Positions 1-5,000 of a stretch of DNA of 5,021 nucleotides are shown here, in pieces. A model generated the notes under the pieces. The model was not told where the DNA came from. It worked only from the letters and a program-made list of their open reading frames with translations, and did not search any database. Position 1 is the first letter of the stretch. Each line of letters begins with the position of its first letter. Source of the DNA: Deltaproteobacteria bacterium (GTDB lineage: Bacteria; Desulfobacterota; Desulfarculia; Adiutricales; Adiutricaceae). The stretch is taken from the NCBI GenBank assembly GCA_031278835.1, contig JAITJP010000324.1, forward strand, positions 1 through 5,021. Direction: 5' to 3'. The position numbers and the translations under genes were made by a program.

Positions 1-1
1 C

Positions 2-1027
2 GTTTACAATCAGGCGGCCATCGACAAGATCATGCTCGAGCTCGACGGCACCCCCAACAAAAGTAAGCTTGGGGCCAACGCCATTTTGGGCGTTTCCATG
101 GCCGTGGCCTGCGCCGCCGCTGAGCAGAGCGAGATGTCTTTGTACCAGTACCTGGGCGGGGTGGGCGGCCGGGAACTGCCCAGGCCCATGATGAATATCG
201 TCAACGGCGGTTCCCACGCCAGTAACAACGTGGACTTCCAGGAGTTCATGATCATGCCGCTTTATGGCGACAGCTTTGCCGAGGCCTTACGCTGCGGGGC
301 CGAGGTCTTCCACACCCTCAAAAAGATCTTGGCCGACGACGACATGAGCACGGCCGTGGGTGACGAAGGCGGTTTCGCCCCCAACTTCAAAGACAACGAA
401 AGCGCCCTGGACGCCATCGTTAAGGCCATCAAGGCCGCCGGTTACAAGCCCGGGACCGACGTGGTCATCTGTTTGGACGCCGCCGCCAGCGAGTTCTACG
501 ACGCCAAGAAAAAGAAGTACGTTTTCAATAAGTCCGATAAATCGGCCCGTTCGGCCGAGGACATGATCAAGCTCTACGCCGATTGGCTCAAAAAATATCC
601 CATAAAATCCATCGAAGACGGCCTGGCCGAGGACGATTGGAGCGGCTGGGCCAAGCTTACCGCCGAGCTGGGCGCTTCGGTCCAGTTGGTCGGCGATGAC
701 ATCTTCGTTACCAACACCACCCGTTTGGCCAAGGGCATCGAGGAAAAGGTCGGTAACTCCATCCTGATCAAGGTCAACCAGATCGGCACGGTCACCGAGA
801 CCCTGGAGACCATCAAACTGGCCCACAAGGCCGGTTACACGGCGGTTATCTCCCACCGTTCCGGCGAGACCGAGGACACCTTCATCGCCGATCTGGCCGT
901 GGCCACCAACTGCGGTCAAATCAAGACCGGCAGCCTGTCCAGGAGCGAGCGTATCTGCAAATACAACCGGCTCCTAAAAATCGAGGAGCTCTTGGAAGGG
1001 GCCGCCCTTTTCAAAAAGCCTTTCTAA
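2..1027 (+). CDS. eno: Enolase (phosphopyruvate hydratase), 5' end missing
   Basis: Enolase interconverts 2-phosphoglycerate and phosphoenolpyruvate in glycolysis and gluconeogenesis, in the cytoplasm, with Mg2+. The visible part is 341 residues ending in TAA; bacterial enolases are about 420-430 residues, so roughly the first 80-90 are off the left edge. Using window numbering from VYNQ, the active site is intact: His72 in NGGSHA, Glu81 in QEFM, Glu122 in GDEGG, the metal ligands Asp159, Glu205 (SIEDG) and Asp232 (GDD), catalytic Lys257 in the enolase signature ILIKVNQIG, the SHRSGETED loop at 284-292, and Lys308 in GQIKTG. These assignments come from memory of the E. coli and yeast enzymes. 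The frame is open to the left edge, and the ATG at 32 is an internal Met (KIM-LELDGT), not the start. It converges on the flagellar genes and shares their terminator. No damage is seen. Confidence 0.98.
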   Translation, partial: VYNQAAIDKIMLELDGTPNKSKLGANAILGVSMAVACAAAEQSEMSLYQYLGGVGGRELPRPMMNIVNGGSHASNNVDFQEFMIMPLYGDSFAEALRCGAEVFHTLKKILADDDMSTAVGDEGGFAPNFKDNESALDAIVKAIKAAGYKPGTDVVICLDAAASEFYDAKKKKYVFNKSDKSARSAEDMIKLYADWLKKYPIKSIEDGLAEDDWSGWAKLTAELGASVQLVGDDIFVTNTTRLAKGIEEKVGNSILIKVNQIGTVTETLETIKLAHKAGYTAVISHRSGETEDTFIADLAVATNCGQIKTGSLSRSERICKYNRLLKIEELLEGAALFKKPF

Positions 1028-1037
1028 AAAACCCAAA

Positions 1038-1091
1038 GCCCCAAAAAAAGCAAAGCCCGGCTTATGGCCGGGCTTTGGTTTTTTTTGGGGC
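1038..1091. terminator. Bidirectional intrinsic terminator between eno and motE-like gene
   Basis: A perfect 11-bp GC-rich stem (1051-1061 with 1067-1077) closes a 5-base loop, TTATG. Outside it, an A run at 1043-1049 faces a T run at 1079-1086, and GCCCC at 1038-1042 pairs with GGGGC at 1087-1091, with only a G/G mismatch and one extra T breaking the long stem. Read on either strand the hairpin is followed by a U run, so it can end the eno transcript (stop at 1027) and the minus-strand transcript (stop codon at 1100-1102) alike. It fits tightly between the two convergent genes. Confidence 0.93.
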
Positions 1092-1099
1092 TATTGGAA

Positions 1100-2332
1100 T
1101 TAGGAATTGGGCACTTGCGGAGCGGCTTCCAGTATGGCCTTGGGGTCGATGCGCTGCTCGGAGATTGATTTGACCAGCCGGGCGGCCTTGTCCGGGGTGA
1201 CCATGGCCAGGATCTTGCCGGCGTTGCTGCCGGGCATGGCCGAGAGGATGGAGACGGCCACCATGTCATCCATGCTGCTTATGAGAAGTCCGGCTTGTTC
1301 CGGTTTCATGCCCTTAAAGGCGGCCACCAGGTGCTGAATTCTGGCGTCTTTGAGCTGCTCGTCTTCTTTTTGTTGCTGCTCTTTTAAGGCCTTTTGCTCA
1401 TCGAGAATGGCTTGGTTTCTGGCAATGAGGCTAGTTAACTCACCCCGGGAGCGCTCGGAAGCCGACAGTTTAAGGTTAACGTCGGCCTCCAGGGATTTTA
1501 GGGCTTCTTCCCTGGCGTCCAAAGCGGCTTCTCGGCGGTTTAACTCAAATTCTTTTTTGGCTAATTCTTCGGCCCGGGCGTTATTTTGGGCCGAACTGGA
1601 GGGGCCCAGGTTGGGCGGCAGGCCGGGGTTATTGGCCGGGGCTTGGTTGGCTCCGGGGGCCCTCTGGGCCGCCGGGGCCGGTAAGCTGGAGGCGCTGGAG
1701 GCGGCCCCCCGAGGGGCCGAGGAAGTTTGGGCCGAGGGCGGCCTTTGGGGCCTTCTAAGATCCTCGTCGCCCGGGGGCAGGGGAATGACCGCCTCGGCCG
1801 CGGCCAGGGCAATGACTGGGCTAACCGTGGTCAAAACGGCCGCTCCCGAGGCCATGGAGCCGGAGGCGATCAGGCCCACGGCCGAGGCGGCCGAACTGGA
1901 ACTTGAGGACAGGGCCGTCGGGGCGCTGGCTTTGGCCGGAACCGGCGAGAGGCCAACCAAGGGTATGGGGCCCTCCGAGGAATTCAAATAAAGGCCGGAA
2001 ATGATTAGTCTAGCCACTAAACCAAAAAGCAAGACCACCAGGGCCAGGCTTAGAAAGGCCGAGCCCAGAGAATTTTTTTTCTTGGCCTTAACCGGTAAGG
2101 AAGAATTTTTGGCCTCGGTCAGGGCCGTTTCCCTGGGCTCAAGTCCGGGCAAATAGTCATTTTTTTCAGATAGATTGTTTTTTGGGGCTGGGCTAGTTAG
2201 GCTTTTTTTGGCCGGGGCCGGGCTTTTGGGCAAAGGCCCTGACTTGCTTTTAGGGTAAGACGAAACCCAGGAGCCCAGGGGCGGCTTAAGCGGTTTCGGG
2301 TTAATCTTTGGCCATTGGCTTTGGGTCCTCAT
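1100..2332 (-). CDS. MotE/YlxF-family flagellar membrane protein with MgtE_N-like C-terminal domain
   Basis: The 410-residue protein has, in order: a Lys/Pro/Ser-rich, probably cytoplasmic N-terminus (1-88); one strong membrane span (about 91-113); a long Ala/Ser/Pro-rich low-complexity region (about 120-250); a charged coiled coil (about 252-330); and a helical C-terminal module (about 331-402, around LVAAFKGMKPEQAG and ILSAMPGSNAGKILA) that resembles the MgtE N-terminal fold. Membrane span, coiled coil and MgtE_N-like end is the architecture of the MotE/FlbB/YlxF family, which sits next to fliJ in many flagellar clusters. In Campylobacterota, MotE acts as a chaperone or partner of a motor protein; the exact role here is inferred. 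It is much longer than the roughly 200-residue relatives, mostly through the linker. The ATG at 2332 lies inside the fliJ end (32-base overlap, other frame) and has a strong Shine-Dalgarno. It is the last gene before the shared terminator. Confidence 0.8.
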   Translation of the reverse strand: MRTQSQWPKINPKPLKPPLGSWVSSYPKSKSGPLPKSPAPAKKSLTSPAPKNNLSEKNDYLPGLEPRETALTEAKNSSLPVKAKKKNSLGSAFLSLALVVLLFGLVARLIISGLYLNSSEGPIPLVGLSPVPAKASAPTALSSSSSSAASAVGLIASGSMASGAAVLTTVSPVIALAAAEAVIPLPPGDEDLRRPQRPPSAQTSSAPRGAASSASSLPAPAAQRAPGANQAPANNPGLPPNLGPSSSAQNNARAEELAKKEFELNRREAALDAREEALKSLEADVNLKLSASERSRGELTSLIARNQAILDEQKALKEQQQKEDEQLKDARIQHLVAAFKGMKPEQAGLLISSMDDMVAVSILSAMPGSNAGKILAMVTPDKAARLVKSISEQRIDPKAILEAAPQVPNS

Positions 2333-2795
2333 CCGGCTCCTCCAATTTTTTTCTGGCCCGCGATAGGCTGGCCAGTTCTTCCATCAGTTCCTGTTCTTCT
2401 TTTTCCCGGTCCGTCTTCCAAGTCAGTTTCTTGTTTTCTTTAAACTTTTCCATGATCCGGCGATCAACCACGGCTTTTCTTAAAAGCATTCTTTCTTTAG
2501 CTTCTTCTCTACGACTTAAGGCTAAAAGTTCTAAAAGTCTCTTAATTTCTTTTCTTATCTTTTCTTGATAATTACTGTACATTAAAAGTAAGGGGCCGGT
2601 TATTTGACCAAGGGCGCTTAGTTGACTTAGTTCATCGGCCATCTCGGCCAGCTTAAGGTGACAGGCGTTGATCTGGTCCTCCAGTTCCCTAATACTGGCT
2701 AGCCGCTTGGCCAGCTTGACGGCCGCTTCTTCTTCGCGCCGTTTCCTAAGGCTAATCATGAACTCAAGTCTGAACTTAAAACCGGCCATGGCCAT
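2301..2795 (-). CDS. fliJ: Flagellar export protein FliJ
   Basis: FliJ is the soluble coiled-coil component of the flagellar type III export apparatus. It inserts into the FliI ATPase ring, contacts FlhA and escorts export substrates at the cytoplasmic face of the basal body. The 164-residue protein is almost wholly helical and charged. Its N-terminal FKFRLEFMISLRKRREEEAA (6-25) is the typical FliJ opening (K/R-F-R-L, then L-R-x-R and a Glu run), and its C-terminal part (about 109-141, AVVDRRIMEKFKENKK followed by DREKEEQELMEELA) matches the usual family ending. Length is slightly above that of E. coli FliJ (147). The start is ATG 2795, with AAAAAAGGA six bases upstream; an ATG two codons later at 2789 is possible but further from that site. 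It overlaps the MotE-like gene, as is common, but the usual upstream partner fliI is absent here. The middle of the gene is noticeably more AT-rich than its neighbours. Confidence 0.87.
   Translation of the reverse strand: MAMAGFKFRLEFMISLRKRREEEAAVKLAKRLASIRELEDQINACHLKLAEMADELSQLSALGQITGPLLLMYSNYQEKIRKEIKRLLELLALSRREEAKERMLLRKAVVDRRIMEKFKENKKLTWKTDREKEEQELMEELASLSRARKKLEEPDEDPKPMAKD
2337..2343 (-). promoter_or_regulatory. Ribosome binding site of the motE-like gene
   Basis: On the minus strand GGAGGAG stands four bases before the ATG at 2332. It lies within the last codons of fliJ and is close to a full anti-Shine-Dalgarno match. It decides the start of the downstream gene and confirms that the overlap is real, which suggests translational coupling of the two genes. 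Confidence 0.85.
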
Positions 2796-2814
2796 TGGCT
2801 ATCCTTTTTTGACG

Positions 2815-2840
2815 GCCTGGGCCCCTCAGTTAGCCCAGGC
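2815..2840 (-). other. Leader hairpin just upstream of fliJ ribosome binding site
   Basis: GCCTGGGC at 2815-2822 and GCCCAGGC at 2833-2840 form a perfect 8-bp GC-rich stem around a 10-base loop. On the minus strand it is followed by CGTCAAAAAAGGA and the fliJ start, not by a T run, so it is not an intrinsic terminator for this strand. It would sit in the untranslated leader of a transcript started at the sigma-54 element and could affect mRNA stability or access to the ribosome binding site. No function is shown. Confidence 0.4.
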
Positions 2841-2877
2841 GGGCGGCTTGATGGGCCTTTAACTTAACCTCCCAGAG

Positions 2878-2894
2878 AAGCAAGATTGGGGCCA
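2878..2894 (-). promoter_or_regulatory. Sigma-54-like -24/-12 promoter for fliJ-motE
   Basis: On the minus strand the element reads TGGCCCC, AATC, TTGCTT. This matches the sigma-54 consensus TGGCAC(G/A)-N4-TTGC(A/T) with the invariant GG (2893-2892) and GC (2881-2880) exactly ten bases apart; the mismatches are A to C inside the -24 half and the base ending it. It lies in the 136-base gap before fliJ and predicts a start near 2868, giving a leader of about 70 bases. Flagellar genes in several Gram-negative groups, including many deltaproteobacteria, use sigma-54 and an enhancer-binding activator. No activator site was identified. Confidence 0.55.
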
Positions 2895-2931
2895 TAAAAT
2901 TTTTTGGGGCCCGGGCTTAGAAAAAAGCTTA

Positions 2932-3420
2932 TTACTCAAGGTCCTTTTCGATATTTTTAAGCTCCTGGTTTCTGTCCTCGGCCGTGTCGGCCAGGTTCCG
3001 GGCCCGATTGATGGTTTTGGAGGGGTTTAAAACCGGCGAGTCGGTTCTGATTTGCTCAATGGTCATGGGCTCGCCCCTTGGCCCGCCCGGGGGCGGCCCG
3101 GCTATCTCCTGGCTCTGGTCGTCTCGAAAGATAAAAAACAAGACTAAGATTAAAACCAGGGCGGCCAGCAGGCCCCCGGCCAGCCTGACTAGTTTGTTTC
3201 GACCCGACTCGGGCTCCAGATTGACTTCAGAGCCAGACACCTTAAAGCCCAGGCCGGCCGGGCTTGCTGCCGAGGGGCCGGTCAGGGGCTGGCCTGGAGG
3301 GCCCATATGACCGGCCCTAAAGTTATAGGAGCAGTGCGGGCAAGTCTCGGCCGGCAAATTAAGGCTCTGGCCGCAGCCGGGGCAGCGCAGGCTGGGTAAA
3401 TTGGGATTAAATTGGTTCAT
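2932..3420 (-). CDS. Zinc-ribbon, single-membrane-span protein of unknown function
   Basis: The protein is not recognised as a named family. Counting from ATG 3420 it has 162 residues. An N-terminal zinc ribbon carries Cys13-X2-Cys16 (CPGCG) and Cys27-X2-Cys30 (CPHC). A Gly/Pro/Ala-rich stretch follows (about 36-72), then one membrane span (about 78-98, bounded by KLVR and FRDD), a Pro/Gly-rich segment (106-117) and a polar, charged, probably helical tail (118-162). By the positive-inside pattern (RNKLVR before the span, RDD after) the ribbon is probably cytoplasmic and the tail outside. ATG 3420 is preferred because TAAGG lies six bases upstream; the in-frame TTG two codons earlier would overlap that site. 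It ends in tandem TAA TAA. It lies 38 bases after the binding-protein gene, so the two are probably co-transcribed; its relation to fliJ downstream is unclear. Confidence 0.8.
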   Translation of the reverse strand: MNQFNPNLPSLRCPGCGQSLNLPAETCPHCSYNFRAGHMGPPGQPLTGPSAASPAGLGFKVSGSEVNLEPESGRNKLVRLAGGLLAALVLILVLFFIFRDDQSQEIAGPPPGGPRGEPMTIEQIRTDSPVLNPSKTINRARNLADTAEDRNQELKNIEKDLE

Positions 3421-3426
3421 AATCAA

Positions 3427-3431
3427 CCTTA
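3427..3431 (-). promoter_or_regulatory. Ribosome binding site fixing the zinc-ribbon gene start
   Basis: TAAGG on the minus strand is followed by TTGATT and then ATG at 3420. The six-base spacing favours ATG 3420 over the TTG at 3426, which would directly abut the site. Confidence 0.6.
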
Positions 3432-3458
3432 GACAAAGCCATTAATGGTTTTGGCCAT

Positions 3459-4583
3459 TTATTCTGGGACGGGCATCCAGCCCCAGTTGGCCGTGGCCAC
3501 GGCTAGGTAGGCCGAGCCCTTGGGCGGCGGGCCGGTTTTAAACTCCCGTAGGTAGAGGAGAGTCCCATCGGTGTGGACCGATTCCAGGGCTTGGCGCAGG
3601 CTTTTGCTTTGGGCCTTGGCCGGGGTAGCCACCAGGGCCCTAATGAGGATTTGGGCCTGGGCCAAGCCCAGATAGGCTTGGTAATCCAAGGTCAGGCCCT
3701 TGGGCCCGTATTTATACAAAACAGCGTCGTAGGATTGGGTCAGGGCTGATTTGGGATAAAGGACCGAGGGAAAGATCATGCCTTCCCAGAGGCCCCCGGT
3801 CATTTCGGTAACTTCCAGGCCGGGCGAGTTAAGGGAATTGGTCATCCACAAAACGTCTTCGGGCAGGCGGTTTTTGATGGTCCTGACGATGGCCGCGGCC
3901 GGCCCGGCCGGAAGCCACAAGATGATGCCGCCATTACCCAGGGCGCTTTTTTCCAGCTCCCCCCAGTTTCTAAAGTTGGTGGCCAAGGGCACTGGGGTGA
4001 TATTTAAGCCCTCGGCGGCGGCCAGTTTTAAGGCAAATTCCAGCTCCCGGTCTGATGAGGGGCTTCGGTAATGGATAAAAAGGAGCGATCCCTCGCGGCC
4101 CAGGCGCTTTTTGGCGTAGGCCATCAATAACTCAAGCTCGTCCTCGGCCGTGGGCAATATGCCAATGGGATCGTCATCGCGGCCTTGGTAGAGTTCGGAC
4201 TTATTGGACCAGGGCCCAAACCAGATGACCCCGGTGCGCCTAAAATAATTGGCCGTGGCCGCGGCTTTACTGCTGGCCGCTCCGCCCACGGCCAGATGGG
4301 GCTGGATTTGACTCATGACCAGATTAAGCCGGGCCGGAAAATCAGGTATACCGTCGTCTATTTCCTGTGAATAGATATCTATTGGGACGCTATCGGCGCC
4401 TTCATACATGTTTATAAAACTTAACATGGCCTTTAGGCCACATAAGTAATCATAGGAAAGGGCTTGCGGGCCTAGAGGCGAGGCCCATGATATAATTTTC
4501 CAACTATCGGCGCTTATGACTGGTGAAGAAAAGAAACAAGAAATCACAAGGGCCAACAAAGTGGCCAAAAATGATCTAGCCAA
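3459..4583 (-). CDS. Exported type I substrate-binding protein (LivJ-like, Peripla_BP_6 fold)
   Basis: This looks like a periplasmic solute receptor of the branched-chain amino acid (LivJ) type, usually a partner of ABC importers. From TTG 4583 it has 374 residues, typical for the family. Residues 1-25 form a signal peptide: MARS, hydrophobic core FLATLLALVIS, and an Ala-type cleavage site after ISA25. The core also contains a lipobox-like VIS-Cys16, so a lipoprotein is possible. Family-like segments are LAVGGAASSKAAATA (98-112, first ligand-loop region), GVIWFGPWSNKSEL (118-131), YQAYLGLAQAQILIRAL (301-317) and the LRQALESVHTDG segment (329-340). The ligand cannot be read from the sequence. 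GGAGGG stands seven bases before TTG 4583; the in-frame ATG at 4598 overlaps that site and has none of its own, so TTG is preferred. No permease or ATPase gene lies alongside. It heads a likely two-gene unit with the zinc-ribbon gene. Confidence 0.82.
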   Translation of the reverse strand: MARSFLATLLALVISCFFSSPVISADSWKIISWASPLGPQALSYDYLCGLKAMLSFINMYEGADSVPIDIYSQEIDDGIPDFPARLNLVMSQIQPHLAVGGAASSKAAATANYFRRTGVIWFGPWSNKSELYQGRDDDPIGILPTAEDELELLMAYAKKRLGREGSLLFIHYRSPSSDRELEFALKLAAAEGLNITPVPLATNFRNWGELEKSALGNGGIILWLPAGPAAAIVRTIKNRLPEDVLWMTNSLNSPGLEVTEMTGGLWEGMIFPSVLYPKSALTQSYDAVLYKYGPKGLTLDYQAYLGLAQAQILIRALVATPAKAQSKSLRQALESVHTDGTLLYLREFKTGPPPKGSAYLAVATANWGWMPVPE

Positions 4584-4590
4584 ATTATGT

Positions 4591-4596
4591 CCCTCC
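4591..4596 (-). promoter_or_regulatory. Ribosome binding site indicating a TTG start
   Basis: GGAGGG on the minus strand, then seven bases, then TTG at 4583. The upstream ATG (4598-4596) shares its final G with this site and has only an A/T-rich sequence (TATACAAAA) before it. Starting at TTG also puts the signal-peptide Arg at residue 3, giving a normal short n-region. Confidence 0.7.
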
Positions 4597-4663
4597 ATTT
4601 TTGTATAGCTACCAGGTAAAGGGGTGAGAGTTAAGGTAGGAAGCCCGCTTGAGAACGGGATCT

Positions 4664-4693
4664 ATGATAGCCTAAAGATCGGTAATTTGTCAA
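4664..4693 (-). promoter_or_regulatory. Sigma-70 promoter of the binding-protein/zinc-ribbon unit
   Basis: On the minus strand a perfect -35 TTGACA (4693-4688), an 18-base spacer and a -10 TATCAT (4669-4664, five of six) point at the binding-protein gene. Transcription would begin near 4657, leaving a leader of about 74 bases. The -35 lies inside a short palindrome, AATTTG-T-CAAATT (4684-4696), which a regulator could cover. The flanking upstream sequence is AT-rich, as in an UP element. Confidence 0.7.
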
Positions 4694-4706
4694 ATTTGAT
4701 TGAATT

Positions 4707-4737
4707 AATCGATAATTTTACCATTTAAATATCGATT
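4707..4737. repeat. Inverted repeat AATCGATA / TATCGATT upstream of the promoter
   Basis: AATCGATA (4707-4714) and TATCGATT (4730-4737) are exact reverse complements separated by 15 bases, with centres 23 bases apart (about two helical turns). The pair lies upstream of the -35 of the binding-protein promoter, at about -50 to -80 from the predicted start, where an activator or repressor dimer often binds. No known regulator consensus was recognised, and such short AT-rich dyads can occur by chance. Confidence 0.4.
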
Positions 4738-4797
4738 GACCTGGCCTTAAAACCAGCCCTCTAACCTCTCAAAGGTACTAAGGTGACAAGTATTGAT

Positions 4798-4844
4798 AAA
4801 AAAATAGCTTCAAGTTAAAGACACGACTTGATTTAATTTTTTTT
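4798..4844. terminator. Possible weak bidirectional terminator in the AT-rich region
   Basis: TCAAGT (4810-4815) pairs with ACTTGA (4826-4831), extendable by one G-T pair, around a loop of about eight bases. Eight T residues follow on the plus strand (4837-4844), and seven A residues at 4798-4804 give a U run on the minus strand. The stem is short and AT-rich and both runs start about five bases away, so it is a weak candidate only. Confidence 0.3.
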
Positions 4845-4940
4845 CGCTAATTTAAGTTTCCTCAAGATAAGTTAGTTAACAAAATATCATTCTAATATAA
4901 AAATAGATATTAAAAAATAAATTTTCTGGTGAAAAAATTA

Positions 4941-4970
4941 AAATGGTGAGCCGTTATGTGGTTACCATTT
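4941..4970. repeat. Inverted repeat AAATGGT / ACCATTT, third copy at 4718-4728
   Basis: AAATGGT (4941-4947) and ACCATTT (4964-4970) are exact reverse complements 16 bases apart. The right arm belongs to an 11-base stretch, TTACCATTTAA (4962-4972), that recurs exactly at 4718-4728, inside the spacer of the AATCGATA inverted repeat. Two promoter-like -10 boxes (plus TATAAT at 4974-4979, minus TATACT at 4977-4972) touch the right end of this dyad, so it could be an operator. Function is not established. Confidence 0.4.
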
Positions 4971-4971
4971 A

Positions 4972-5000
4972 AGTATAATGAAATATTCCCGAAAATACAA
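4972..5000 (-). promoter_or_regulatory. Possible minus-strand promoter near the right edge
   Basis: On the minus strand TTGTAT (5000-4995), a 17-base spacer and TATACT (4977-4972, five of six) have promoter spacing, but the -35 matches only three of six. A plus-strand TATAAT occupies nearly the same place (4974-4979) without a recognisable -35. In DNA this AT-rich, such boxes arise easily by chance. Confidence 0.25.

Noticed and set aside
287..919. Long open frame (210 codons) on the minus strand opposite enolase
   Set aside because: It is the antisense shadow of a conserved GC-rich enolase gene; the product is unfamiliar and repetitive, and enolase in the other strand is beyond doubt.
1350..1991. 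Plus-strand open frame of 213 codons opposite the MotE-like gene
   Set aside because: It is Ser/Ala/Gly-rich low-complexity sequence mirroring the Ala/Pro linker and coiled coil of the minus-strand gene, with no recognisable domain.
2830..2895. A 21-codon ATG-started frame on the minus strand before fliJ, ending in the leader hairpin loop
   Set aside because: There is no Shine-Dalgarno before it (A/T-rich sequence only), and it overlaps the sigma-54-like element and would start upstream of the predicted transcript start.
2888..2913. GGCCCC-rich repeats around an A/T core after the zinc-ribbon gene, considered as its terminator
   Set aside because: The two GGGGCC units are mainly direct repeats; only five base pairs form with a 14-base loop, and no U run follows on the minus strand.
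3440..3449. Perfect palindrome CCATTAATGG between the binding-protein and zinc-ribbon genes
   Set aside because: Ten bases with no room for a loop and no U run; too short to be called an operator or terminator on its own.
3778..4071. Plus-strand open frame opposite the binding-protein gene
   Set aside because: It lies wholly within a better supported gene that has a signal peptide and family-like segments; the antisense product has no features.
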